The notes beneath the pieces were generated by a model. It was given only the letters and a program-made list of their open reading frames with translations, ran no database searches and had not been told where the DNA came from. DNA of 64,000 bases from Cycloclasticus pugetii PS-1. Its GTDB lineage: Bacteria; Pseudomonadota; Gammaproteobacteria; Methylococcales; Cycloclasticaceae. The DNA lies in NCBI RefSeq assembly GCF_000384415.1, contig NZ_ARVU01000001.1, forward strand, positions 682,001-746,000. The letters are read 5' to 3'. The position numbers and the translations under genes are program-made. Shown here piece by piece: positions 38,351 to 47,131 of this stretch (within the stretch, counting starts at the first letter, position 1; every line of letters starts with the position of its first letter).

Positions 38351-40012
38351 CTATAAAGACCGAAGTTCACGCCTTAAAACCTTACCGACATTGGTTTTAG
38401 GTAGTTCATGAATAAAAACAATTTTATCGGGTGTTTTATAGGCGGTAAGGCTTTTTCTGCAATGTGCCAGTAGTTCGCTTTCTGTTAATGATTGGTCTTT
38501 TTTGACAACAAACGCTTTAACAGCTTCGCCACGTAGGTCATCGGGTACACCAATAACGCCACATTCTAAGACGCCTTTATGTTCAACAATAACGCTTTCT
38601 ATCTCGTTTGGGTATACGTTAAAACCAGAGACTAAAATCATGTCTTTTATACGGTCGACAATGTAGAAAAATCCATTACCATCCATTTTTGCAACATCAC
38701 CGGTTTTAAACCAGCCATCGTTGGATAGGACTTCTGCGGTATCTTCTGGGCGATTCCAATAACCCTGCATAACTTGTGGGCCTTTAACGCAGAGTTCCCC
38801 CGCTTTACCATTTGGAAGCGTATCACCCTGGTCGTTTATTAGTTTGCAATAGGTTGATGGAATGGGGAGACCAATACTGCCGTTAAATTCTTCCAAATTT
38901 AAAGGGTTAATACAGACGGCGGGTGAGGTTTCGGTTAAGCCAAATGCTTCTACAAGCGTGCATCCCGTTATTTTCTTCCATTGAGCAGCGACGGCTGGTT
39001 GTACCGACATGCCGCCACCCAATGATATTTTAAGTTGGGTGAAGTCTATATCTGCAAAGCCAGGTGTATTAATAAGAGCATTAAAAAGCGTATTCACTCC
39101 AGTTATGGCGGTAAATGGGGTGTTGCTAAGTTCTTTAACGAAGCCTTTGAAGTCTCTTGGGTTGGTAATTAATATATTGTTTGCGCCCGCCTCCATAAAG
39201 ACCAGACAATTAGCAGTAAGGGAAAAAATGTGATAGAGCGGCAAAGCAGTAATAATAACTTCACGGCCCGGTAGTACGTCATTTTTTATCCATTCGGATG
39301 CCTGTAACATGTTAGCAACCATGTTTTTATGCGATAACATGGCGCCTTTGGCAACACCGGTTGTGCCGCCTGTGTATTGCAGAAATGCAATATCATGATG
39401 GCTAAGTGGTGTTGGTACAAAGTCCTGGTTTGATCCTTCAGATAAGACGGTTTTGAATGAAATGGCGTTGGGTAGAGTGTAAGGAGGGACCATTTTTTTT
39501 AGATATTTAACCGCCCAATTGATGAGAATAGATTTAGGGAAGTTAAGCATGTCGCCCATTTTGGTAACAATAATATGCTCAATATCGGTATCAGTTACAG
39601 CTGCTTGAACTGTGCTGGCGTAGTTTTCAACAACAATAATCGCCTTGGCACCAGAATCTTTTAGTTGGTGGTGTAATTCACGAACGGTATAAAGCGGGTT
39701 AGTATTAACGACTGTTAGGCCAGCTCGCAAAACACCAAAAATTGAAACAGGGTTTTGCAGTAAGTTTGGCATCATAATGGCAACACGTTCTCCTTTTTCC
39801 AGCCCAAGTTTATTTTGTAAATAGGCGGCAACTGATTCTGTAGCATCGCTAAACTCGGCATAGCTAATTGTGGTGCCGAAATTGCTAAAGGCTGGGAGGT
39901 TTGCATACAACTCCACACTGTGTTCAAAGATCTCGACGAGAGAGTTATATTGATGAATATCAATATCTGAATTTACACCATCGGGGTAACTGGTTAACCA
40001 AGGCCTATCCAT
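38351..40012 (-). CDS. fadD: Long-chain fatty-acid--CoA ligase
   Basis: This enzyme activates fatty acids to acyl-CoA through an acyl-AMP. The 553-residue protein has the AMP-binding P-loop YTGGTTGVAKGA near 213-224, the FGLTETSP segment near 355, and the fatty-acyl-CoA-synthetase signature from GWFKTGDVA through DRIKDMILVSGFNVYPNEIE near 434-468. The C-terminal lysine lies in TNVGKVLRREL. AGGAG eight bases before the ATG gives a strong start. It lies 75 bases behind fadL on the same strand, so uptake and activation are probably co-transcribed. Confidence 0.93.
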   Translation of the reverse strand: MDRPWLTSYPDGVNSDIDIHQYNSLVEIFEHSVELYANLPAFSNFGTTISYAEFSDATESVAAYLQNKLGLEKGERVAIMMPNLLQNPVSIFGVLRAGLTVVNTNPLYTVRELHHQLKDSGAKAIIVVENYASTVQAAVTDTDIEHIIVTKMGDMLNFPKSILINWAVKYLKKMVPPYTLPNAISFKTVLSEGSNQDFVPTPLSHHDIAFLQYTGGTTGVAKGAMLSHKNMVANMLQASEWIKNDVLPGREVIITALPLYHIFSLTANCLVFMEAGANNILITNPRDFKGFVKELSNTPFTAITGVNTLFNALINTPGFADIDFTQLKISLGGGMSVQPAVAAQWKKITGCTLVEAFGLTETSPAVCINPLNLEEFNGSIGLPIPSTYCKLINDQGDTLPNGKAGELCVKGPQVMQGYWNRPEDTAEVLSNDGWFKTGDVAKMDGNGFFYIVDRIKDMILVSGFNVYPNEIESVIVEHKGVLECGVIGVPDDLRGEAVKAFVVKKDQSLTESELLAHCRKSLTAYKTPDKIVFIHELPKTNVGKVLRRELRSL

Positions 40013-40087
40013 GATGTTCTCCTTTGTCGATTAGGCGTTTAAGTATGTTGATATCGGTTTTTATAATGGCTATAAACGTCTACTGGT

Positions 40088-41395
40088 CTACATATTCCAG
40101 CGCAGTTGTACGCTGATAATATCAGCATCAGACTCATAGTCTCCTCTAACAGCGCTAAGTTCTGCTGGGTTAAGTCCAGTGACTTCAGAAGATCTATTGA
40201 TTTTTGTGTCCGGTACGAAGAGGTGAGCATAGCCCGCGTCAAGAGATAAATTATCGGCAAGTTGGTAACTAGCGCCAATGGCTAACCAATATCGGTCATT
40301 ATCAGGGAAGCGTGAAGAACGGGAAGATGCATTTCTTGCAGCACCTTCATCGTAAGCTGCGCCTATGCGGTATGTCCAAGGGCCCTCTGTTGAATAGGTA
40401 GCACCAAGAGACAGACGAATATTGTCTTTAAGTCGTAAGATATCGGTGCTATCTGCTTTAAGTGGGTTATCAAACATAATGACTAGAGCGGGCACAGAGC
40501 TCCAGCCGACCCAAGTGGCATCCGCCATAATATCAATACTATCATTCCATTGGTGGTGGATGCTTAATGATGCACTGGCGGGCAGATCAGGTTGAACGTC
40601 TAAATGGGTATCTGCTAAAACAAGGTCTAAATTTAAAGCGGATGTAATATTACGGAAATCGGCATCGCCTTTAAAGTCATGCTTTATTTCTGATCGATAG
40701 GAAAGCCCAATGCGTGTTTTATTGGTTATGTTGTACAGTGCTCCTAGGTTAAAACCATACGATATGTCATCGGCCTCTAAGTGAGAAAAGCCGTCAGGAA
40801 TAGCTCCTAAAACAGAAAAATCTACCTTATTATTTAAAGTGGCCTCAATGTATTGAATGCTGATGCCAAAGCCAAGTGAGAGGTTCGTTGTGGCTTTCCA
40901 AGCTACGGAGGGGTTGATATTAACGGTAACAATTTCAGACTCAATCGCCTGATACTTTCCAATCCAGTCAGCGCCATATTTTGTTGCAAGTCCAAACGGT
41001 GAGTTAATGCCTACGCCCACTTTGACATCATTATCTAGGCTGTGGACATAGTAAAAATTGGGTACATAGGCAAAACGTCCGCCGTCTTCTGAGCCATCTG
41101 CAAAGTTGCTAGCGCCAGCAGAGTTAGTGCTTCCGTCGTCATCAAAATCAAATGAAGGCGCGATAAAGTGCATGCCGAGTACCATTTGGTTGCCATTAAT
41201 ACGCGTCATGCCCGCTGGGTTAAACCAAATGGTCGAGGCGTCTTCAGCAGAAGCTGCACCACCTGCAAAGGCGTTCCCCAAACCAAGTGCGCTTTGTTCG
41301 GCGACACCGAAAGCGGCTGAGTGAGACATTGGAGAAAAAAAAGGTAATGTAAACAGGGTGGATAAAGCAAAAACTTTAATAGAGCGAGTATTCAT
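40088..41395 (-). CDS. fadL: Outer-membrane long-chain fatty-acid transporter FadL
   Basis: A 435-residue 14-strand beta-barrel with a hatch domain that takes up hydrophobic substrates. A signal peptide (about 1-27, ending SHSAA) is followed by the NPAGMTR-like hatch motif (IWFNPAGMTRI) and alternating amphipathic strands; the chain ends in Trp-Asn-Met. ATG 41395 follows GGAGG with seven bases between; the ATG 18 bases upstream would include that ribosome site and is rejected. FadL relatives also carry hydrocarbons, so the substrate may extend beyond fatty acids. Confidence 0.92.
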   Translation of the reverse strand: MNTRSIKVFALSTLFTLPFFSPMSHSAAFGVAEQSALGLGNAFAGGAASAEDASTIWFNPAGMTRINGNQMVLGMHFIAPSFDFDDDGSTNSAGASNFADGSEDGGRFAYVPNFYYVHSLDNDVKVGVGINSPFGLATKYGADWIGKYQAIESEIVTVNINPSVAWKATTNLSLGFGISIQYIEATLNNKVDFSVLGAIPDGFSHLEADDISYGFNLGALYNITNKTRIGLSYRSEIKHDFKGDADFRNITSALNLDLVLADTHLDVQPDLPASASLSIHHQWNDSIDIMADATWVGWSSVPALVIMFDNPLKADSTDILRLKDNIRLSLGATYSTEGPWTYRIGAAYDEGAARNASSRSSRFPDNDRYWLAIGASYQLADNLSLDAGYAHLFVPDTKINRSSEVTGLNPAELSAVRGDYESDADIISVQLRWNM

Positions 41396-41453
41396 GTTAC
41401 ATCCTCCAGTCATTTACTTTTGTAATTAGTATTTTTATAAGTAACGCAGTCCT

Positions 41454-41482
41454 TTTGTATGCCAATTTTTTGAAAAGGTCAA
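41454..41482 (-). promoter_or_regulatory. Predicted fadL promoter
   Basis: On the minus strand, TTGACC (41477-41482) and TACAAA (41454-41459) are separated by 17 bases. The start near 41447 leaves a leader of about 52 bases containing the GGAGG ribosome site. Confidence 0.5.
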
Positions 41483-41549
41483 ATTTAGTTGCAAAAGAAT
41501 AAGATCAAGGACACCATGCTCAATATTAAAAATTATTAGGAGTGAATAA

Positions 41550-42344
41550 ATGTCGTCAGTTTTAGTAGAAAAAAAAGACGGTGTTACTTGGCTTATTTTG
41601 AACCGACCTGAAAAGCTAAATGTGGTTGGTTCAACAATGCCGGCTGACTTACTGCGCTGTACTGAGGAGTTGAAAAATGATGAAAGCATTAAGTGTGTCA
41701 TTGTCACCGGTGCGGGAGATCATTTTATGGCTGGGGGCGACATTGATTACTTCAAATCACTTGTAGATGCTTATGCAATAGAGGGTGAGTCAGCATTACC
41801 GGGTGATATGTTTGATAATTTGCATCAGGCAATATTGAATCTTGTCATGATGGAAAAGCCCGTTATTGCCTGTGTTAAGGGAGCTGTTGCAGGGTTTGGG
41901 TTAAGTTTAATGTTAGCGTGCGATATGGTGGTGGCGGCGGATAATTCAGTGTTCTCCGTTGCATATTGTAAAATTGGCACTACACCTGATGGTGGCATGA
42001 GTTATTTCTTACCGCGAGCAGTTGGTCAAAAAAGAGCGCTGGAATTATCACTAACTGGGCAACGTTTCTCCGCAGAGCAAGCTGAACGTTGGGGAATGGT
42101 TAATCGAGTTGTCGCTGTCGAGTTGCTAGAGACAGAGTCAATGGCTCTTGCCGAGTCACTATGTAAGGGGCCGAAAGATGTTTTAGCAAGAACCAAGCGG
42201 TTATTTAACCAGACGTATGAGACCAGTCTAAAAGATAGATTAAATGAAGAAGCGGATAACTTTTTTTTGAGTATGTTAAAAGAGGATTTCGTCGAAGGGG
42301 TTACCTCATTTTGCGAAAAGCGCCCAGCAATTTTTAAAGAATAA
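41550..42344 (+). CDS. Crotonase-family protein, probable enoyl-CoA isomerase
   Basis: A 264-residue crotonase-fold protein. The oxyanion hole residues are preserved in FMAGGDIDYF near 59-68 and AVAGFGLSLML near 112-122. Both hydratase glutamates are missing: by alignment to rat enoyl-CoA hydratase, Ser119 and Tyr139 replace Glu144 and Glu164. An acidic residue remains at D147 in PDGGMSYFLPR, as in PaaG-type isomerases. It is therefore more likely an isomerase of enoyl-CoA than a hydratase, perhaps handling unsaturated fatty acids alongside the divergent fad genes. AGGAG precedes the ATG. The UDP-sugar dehydrogenase starts 18 bases downstream. Confidence 0.85.
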   Translation: MSSVLVEKKDGVTWLILNRPEKLNVVGSTMPADLLRCTEELKNDESIKCVIVTGAGDHFMAGGDIDYFKSLVDAYAIEGESALPGDMFDNLHQAILNLVMMEKPVIACVKGAVAGFGLSLMLACDMVVAADNSVFSVAYCKIGTTPDGGMSYFLPRAVGQKRALELSLTGQRFSAEQAERWGMVNRVVAVELLETESMALAESLCKGPKDVLARTKRLFNQTYETSLKDRLNEEADNFFLSMLKEDFVEGVTSFCEKRPAIFKE

Positions 42345-42362
42345 ATAGAGGGTTAGTGCAAA

Positions 42363-43628
42363 ATGACATTTAATGTCGCCGTGATAGGCCTTGGTTATGT
42401 TGGTTTGCCATTAGCCGTTGAGTTGGGTAAACAGTTTCCAACGGTTGGCTTTGATATTGATAATGAGCGTATTTCTGCATTACATAAAGGCTCTGATGTT
42501 ACCTTGGAAATATCAGCTGAAGAGATCAGTGCTGCGAAGCAATTGAGATTTACAGCAAAGGCAGATGAAATATCGGCTGCGAATATCTACATTATTACGG
42601 TTCCCACGCCTATAGATAATGGTAATAACCCAAATTTAACACCGATTAAAGAAGCGACAACAGTGGTGGCTAACTACATGGGTAAAGGGGATGTTGTTAT
42701 CTATGAGTCTACAGTGTACCCGGGGGCAACAGAAGAGGTTTGTGTGCCAATTCTTAGGCAGATATCAGGGCTGACATATAACGAAGAGTTCTTTTGTGGT
42801 TATAGCCCCGAGCGCATTAACCCGGGGGATAAAACACGTAGTTTAACGTCTATTGTTAAAGTAACATCTGGCTCAACGCCGGATACCGCAGCGCTAGTGG
42901 ATCAGCTTTACCAGTCAATTATTTCAGCCGGCACTTACAAGGTTAGTAGCATCAAAGTGGCTGAAGCATCCAAAGTTATTGAGAATACACAACGCGATAT
43001 TAATATAGCCCTTATGAACGAATTGGCGCATATTTTTAGCCGTATCGGTATAGATACAGAAGAAGTGCTTGAGGCTGCAGGGACAAAGTGGAACTTCTTA
43101 CCCTTTAGGCCAGGTTTAGTTGGCGGGCACTGTATTGGAGTTGATCCATATTATTTGGCGCATAAAGCAGAAACACTTGGGTATCACCCGCAATTGATTG
43201 CTGCTGGGCGACGGATTAATGACAAAATGGGGTCGTTTGTAGTCAGTGAAGTGCTGAAACTTATGGCCAAAAAGCGTTTGAGTATTGTTGGTGCTAACGT
43301 GTTAATAATGGGTTTATCGTTTAAAGAAAATTGCCCAGACCTACGAAATACCCGTGTAATAGGCATGGTTGAGGAGCTTGAATCATACAATGCTAACGTC
43401 GAGGTGTACGACCCTTGGGTAAACGTTGATGACTTAAAAAATGAACAACAACTTAAGGTGATAAAGCAGCCGACTAAAGGATCGTACGATGCCATTATTA
43501 TTGCTGTGTCGCACGATCAATTTAAAGCCCTGGGTGTGAATGCTGTTAGAGCCTTTGGGAAGCCTAATCACGTGTTGTATGACATCAAGTATTTGTTTGC
43601 TTCAAATGAGACAGATGGGCGGTTGTAA
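42363..43628 (+). CDS. UDP-sugar 6-dehydrogenase (TviB/WbpO-like)
   Basis: A 421-residue nucleotide-sugar dehydrogenase that oxidises C6 of a UDP-HexNAc or UDP-hexose to the uronate in two NAD+-dependent steps. The N-terminal VIGLGYVGLPLA motif (7-18) binds NAD, STVYPGATEE near 116-125 contacts substrate, and C257 in GLVGGHCIGVDPYYL is the catalytic cysteine. The closest family feel is UDP-N-acetyl-D-galactosamine/glucosamine dehydrogenase (Vi antigen or O-antigen type). It is an orphan here, with no glycosyltransferase or polymerase nearby, and it follows the crotonase by 18 bases, an odd pairing. Confidence 0.9.
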   Translation: MTFNVAVIGLGYVGLPLAVELGKQFPTVGFDIDNERISALHKGSDVTLEISAEEISAAKQLRFTAKADEISAANIYIITVPTPIDNGNNPNLTPIKEATTVVANYMGKGDVVIYESTVYPGATEEVCVPILRQISGLTYNEEFFCGYSPERINPGDKTRSLTSIVKVTSGSTPDTAALVDQLYQSIISAGTYKVSSIKVAEASKVIENTQRDINIALMNELAHIFSRIGIDTEEVLEAAGTKWNFLPFRPGLVGGHCIGVDPYYLAHKAETLGYHPQLIAAGRRINDKMGSFVVSEVLKLMAKKRLSIVGANVLIMGLSFKENCPDLRNTRVIGMVEELESYNANVEVYDPWVNVDDLKNEQQLKVIKQPTKGSYDAIIIAVSHDQFKALGVNAVRAFGKPNHVLYDIKYLFASNETDGRL

Positions 43629-43773
43629 CAAACAGGAATGAATGTTTGTGTTCTCGACGCGCATTAAGGCTGATCAGTAAAATACGCTACTAATTTGAAT
43701 TTGCCTGTTATGTGTGGCCAATACTTGCATCGCTTTATTGGCGAGGGGGTATTAAAAGTAGCTTAAGGTAACT

Positions 43774-46059
43774 ATGGCTTGCAAACTGAGCGCGTGGGCT
43801 TTAGGCTTGTCAACTCTATTATTAACTTTCCCATTAGTGTCTAAACAGAAGCGAAGCAATAAATTGTCAAACAACGAGACAACGTCTTTAGGTAGTAAAG
43901 AACCTATCAATAAAACCCAACTTATCAATTATTTAACTCAGCAAAAACGTCCGCAAAGTTGGATAGATATTGTGAGTGGGTTGAATGTCCAATCAAAGCG
44001 CGAAAAGAAAACAGTGTCGCGCCATTTATCTGAGATGTTGAAATCCGGCCAGTTGCTATTTAATCGAAAAGAGCAATATTGCTTGGTGCAACAAAGTGAT
44101 CTTGAAACGGGCATAGTCATAGGTCATGCGGATGGTTTTGGGTTTTTAAAACGTGATGCGGGTGGTGACGATATGTTTATCCCTCCACATGAGATGCGAG
44201 CGTTAATAAACGGTGACCGTGTGGTAGTTAGCCGTGGAAAATTGAACCGTCAAGGAAAGCTTGAGGCGCGAGTGGTTGAGGTGCTAGAGCGGAAAGTTAA
44301 GACAGTCGTTGGGCGATTTTTTGATGTGATGGGTATTTTTCATGTTGAAGCAGAAAATAAACGGATTTTCCAGCATATTTTCATTCCCCCCGAGGCGACG
44401 TTAGGTGCTAAAGACGGCCAGATAGTGATGGCTCAGATCACCCATTACCCTTCTTCACGTACGCAAGCTATCGCCAAGGTGATTGAAGTGATGGGTGACC
44501 ATATGGCGCCTGGCATGGAGATCGATATGGCCATTCGCTCTTACGAATTGCCAAACAGTTGGTCGCAGGCCGTATTGGATGAGGCCCAGCGTTTCGATAC
44601 CAGTGTTGTTGAGGCCGACTTGGCCGACCGTAAAGATATTCGTAAATTACCTTTTGTAACCATTGATGGTGCAGATGCTCGCGACTTTGATGACGCGGTG
44701 TTTTGTAAAAAAATGGCGAAAGGTTGGAAGCTATGCGTGGCGATTGCCGATGTGTCTCATTATGTAAAGCCACAAAGTGCAATTGATACAGAGGCGTATG
44801 AGCGTGGAACATCCGTATATTTTCCCGAAAAAGTTATCCCAATGCTGCCCGAAGTATTATCAAATGGTTTGTGTAGTCTAAACCCACAAGTAGATCGTTT
44901 ATGTGTGGTTTGTGAAATGCGAATCGATGAACAAGGAACGGTTACATCAACCAAGTTTTATAATGCCGTAATGTATTCACATGCACGGTTAACCTATGAT
45001 GAAGTCGGGTTGATTTTTGACGAGGCAGCACCTGAATTATTGCTTAAGCATAAAAAATTACTGCCTCATTTAAAAGAATTAAGGGCGCTCTATGAAGTAA
45101 TGAAAGGTGCTGCAGATGAACGTGGTGCGCTTGAGTTCGATACATTTGAAACACGCTTTGTTTTTGATAAAGGTCGAAAAATCAAGGCAATTGAGCCGGT
45201 TGTTAGGCATGATGCCCATCGGCTTATAGAAGTGTTTATGATTGCAGCGAATGCATCAACAGCTAACTTTTTAGCGAAACACGAAATGCCTAATTTGTTG
45301 CGTATTCATGAAGGCCCCAGTGTTGATCGTTTGTTGAAATTGAGGGGGTTCTTGTCAGAGTTGGGTTTGAGTCTAGATGGCGGAGAAGAACCAAAACCGC
45401 AACACTATAAACAGTTAATTGCGAGCATACAAAACAGGCCAGATGCCCATTTGATTGAAATGGTGATGCTGCGCTCAATGTCTCAAGCGATGTATGGCCC
45501 AGAACAACAAGGGCATTTCGGCTTGGCGTTAGAACTGTATGCGCACTTCACGTCGCCTATTCGCCGTTATCCTGACTTATTAACGCATCGTGCCATTAAG
45601 CACGTTATCGCAAAACAAAAGGCAGGGAGCTTTACCTATTCAAAGAGCGATATGACGCTATTTGGTGAGCATTGTTCTTTTTGTAGTAGGCGAGCAGACG
45701 AGGCAACCCGTGATGTGGAGAGTTGGCTGAAATGTGAATTTATGATGGACAAGATTGGCCAAGAATTTAGTGGTGTTGTCTCTTCAGTGACCTCCTTTGG
45801 TTTGTTTGTAGAACTAGATAAGATTTTTATCGATGGTTTGGTTCACGTTACTGGGTTAGGTGATGATTATTACCACTTTGATGCCAGCAAGCATCGTTTG
45901 TTAGGCGAGCGTACCAATAAATCATTTCGTTTGGGCGATCGACTAAAAGTAAAGGTGGTTAAAGTAAGCTTAGATGATAAAAAAATTGATTTGGCATTGG
46001 CGGGTGCAGAGCAAAAGAAAAAAATTGTGGCTAAACGTCGTAGGAAGAAGAAACGCTAA
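43774..46059 (+). CDS. rnr: Ribonuclease R
   Basis: This 3'-5' exoribonuclease degrades structured RNA and matures tRNA and rRNA. It has up to 761 residues: a helix-turn-helix region (about 48-105), cold-shock domains, the RNB catalytic domain with the metal-binding acids in DGADARDFDDAVF near 301-313, a C-terminal S1 domain (about 645-730) and a basic tail (KRRRKKKR). ATG 43774 has AAGG five bases before it and is adopted. It gives a hydrophobic N-terminus (LGLSTLLLTFPLV) not seen in E. coli RNase R. GTG 43837, giving VSKQKRSNK, is a conventional-looking alternative but lacks a ribosome site. It overlaps rlmB as TAATG. Confidence 0.94.
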   Translation: MACKLSAWALGLSTLLLTFPLVSKQKRSNKLSNNETTSLGSKEPINKTQLINYLTQQKRPQSWIDIVSGLNVQSKREKKTVSRHLSEMLKSGQLLFNRKEQYCLVQQSDLETGIVIGHADGFGFLKRDAGGDDMFIPPHEMRALINGDRVVVSRGKLNRQGKLEARVVEVLERKVKTVVGRFFDVMGIFHVEAENKRIFQHIFIPPEATLGAKDGQIVMAQITHYPSSRTQAIAKVIEVMGDHMAPGMEIDMAIRSYELPNSWSQAVLDEAQRFDTSVVEADLADRKDIRKLPFVTIDGADARDFDDAVFCKKMAKGWKLCVAIADVSHYVKPQSAIDTEAYERGTSVYFPEKVIPMLPEVLSNGLCSLNPQVDRLCVVCEMRIDEQGTVTSTKFYNAVMYSHARLTYDEVGLIFDEAAPELLLKHKKLLPHLKELRALYEVMKGAADERGALEFDTFETRFVFDKGRKIKAIEPVVRHDAHRLIEVFMIAANASTANFLAKHEMPNLLRIHEGPSVDRLLKLRGFLSELGLSLDGGEEPKPQHYKQLIASIQNRPDAHLIEMVMLRSMSQAMYGPEQQGHFGLALELYAHFTSPIRRYPDLLTHRAIKHVIAKQKAGSFTYSKSDMTLFGEHCSFCSRRADEATRDVESWLKCEFMMDKIGQEFSGVVSSVTSFGLFVELDKIFIDGLVHVTGLGDDYYHFDASKHRLLGERTNKSFRLGDRLKVKVVKVSLDDKKIDLALAGAEQKKKIVAKRRRKKKR

Positions 46060-46814
46060 TGGCTGAAGTGCAAAAAATTCATGGAATTCATGCTGTTCAA
46101 GCGCTTATTAAAGCGAGGCCTGATCATATCGTTAATGCATGGATGGATCGACAGCGCAAAGATGCAAAGCTGCAAGCAATAAAACAAAGTCTGGATGAGG
46201 TTGGTATTCGCGTTGACTATGTTGATAAGAAAACATTAGAGAAATTGTCCAGCAATGCAAACCATCAAGGTGTTTTGTTAACCGCTAAATTGCCACAAGA
46301 ACGAACAGAAGAGCAACTTAAGAAGGCGCTTAAAGAACAACAAGACCAAGCATTTTATTTAGTGTTAGACCAAGTGACCGACCCGCATAATTTAGGGGCT
46401 TGTTTAAGAACAGCGTTGGCCGCAGGGGTGCAAGGGGTTATTGTGCCAAAAGATAATGCCTGTCGCTTAAATGCGACTGTTTGTAAAGTAGCCAGTGGCG
46501 CCGCTGAACTGCTTCCGGTCTATCGTGTGACCAACTTAGTGAGAACCTTGAAATACCTTAAGACTGAAGGGGTTTGGGTTAGCGGGGCTGCTGGAGAAGC
46601 AACAAAAGATGTTTTTGAGGCTGAATTGACCGGGTCTGTAGCGATTGTGATGGGAGCAGAAGGTAAAGGTCTGAGGTCTTTAACGCAACAGCAATGCGAC
46701 CAATTAATTAAAATACCAATGTCCGAAAAAGTGGAAAGTCTAAATGTTTCTGTTGCTACGGGTATTATTTTGTATGAAGTGCTTAGACAAAATCAACGAT
46801 CATTGAATTCATAA
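46059..46814 (+). CDS. rlmB: 23S rRNA (guanosine-2251-2'-O)-methyltransferase RlmB
   Basis: This SPOUT-class enzyme methylates G2251 in the peptidyl-transferase P-loop of 23S rRNA. The 251-residue protein has an N-terminal substrate-binding domain (about 1-78, HGIHAVQALI) and the knotted SpoU domain with the NLGACLRTA motif near 110-118, IVMGAEGKGLR near 194-204 and IPMSEKVESLNVSVATGI near 214-231. It is coupled to rnr by a one-base TAATG overlap, the usual rnr-rlmB pair. Confidence 0.97.
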   Translation: MAEVQKIHGIHAVQALIKARPDHIVNAWMDRQRKDAKLQAIKQSLDEVGIRVDYVDKKTLEKLSSNANHQGVLLTAKLPQERTEEQLKKALKEQQDQAFYLVLDQVTDPHNLGACLRTALAAGVQGVIVPKDNACRLNATVCKVASGAAELLPVYRVTNLVRTLKYLKTEGVWVSGAAGEATKDVFEAELTGSVAIVMGAEGKGLRSLTQQQCDQLIKIPMSEKVESLNVSVATGIILYEVLRQNQRSLNS

Positions 46815-47010
46815 AAAATCAGTCAGGCATCAACCCTTATAAGTGTTCATCAGAATAAGCAAAAGAGTCTGTTGAATAACACAAGTCTGTTTGGTTGGTT
46901 TTTGGGTCGTTGATGAGCCGACAAAGCTTGCTTAAGGCGTTTAAGCAGTAAAGGGCTTGTTTAAAAACTGAGCCGTTTCTATGGTTAACAGTTTAACTAT
47001 TAGAGCTAAC

Positions 47011-47039
47011 TTGATTTGCAGTACTGATACCTGTAAAAT
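47011..47039 (+). promoter_or_regulatory. Promoter of the rpsF-rpsR-rplI operon
   Basis: TTGATT (47011-47016) and TAAAAT (47034-47039) are separated by 17 bases, the best sigma-70 match in this gap. The start near 47046 gives a leader of about 86 bases. Confidence 0.6.
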
Positions 47040-47051
47040 CGCGCGTTCGAA

Positions 47052-47109
47052 ATTGTAGCTTGTATGATCAGACTACAATCCTTGCCTTACCTGAGTGTGT
47101 CAGGAAGGC
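47052..47109 (+). promoter_or_regulatory. Two-hairpin leader of rpsF, candidate ribosomal-protein autoregulatory element
   Basis: Hairpin 1 pairs ATTGTAG (47052-47058) with CTACAAT (47073-47079). Hairpin 2 pairs GCCTT and CCTGA with TCAGG and AAGGC (47084-47109), with one bulged A and a GTGTG loop. Hairpin 2 ends 10 to 12 bases before the AAAGGA ribosome site. Position and shape suit translational feedback, as known for the S6:S18 complex, but the CCG trinucleotide of the described S6:S18 motif is absent. Confidence 0.55.
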
Positions 47110-47131
47110 TGATAATCCTAAAGGAAATAAA

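Larger units (their letters stand above)
46815..47131. other. Intergenic region and structured leader before rpsF
   Basis: The 317 bases between rlmB and rpsF contain no gene that can be supported. The left part holds a small hairpin (TGCTTAA/TTAAGCA, 46929-46947) without a T-tract. The right part holds the rpsF promoter and two leader hairpins described separately. No tRNA-like fold was recognised. Confidence 0.6.

Noticed and set aside
46929-46947. TGCTTAA/TTAAGCA hairpin behind rlmB
   Set aside because: Seven A/T-rich pairs with no T-tract. It lies well upstream of the rpsF promoter, and I could not support a function.
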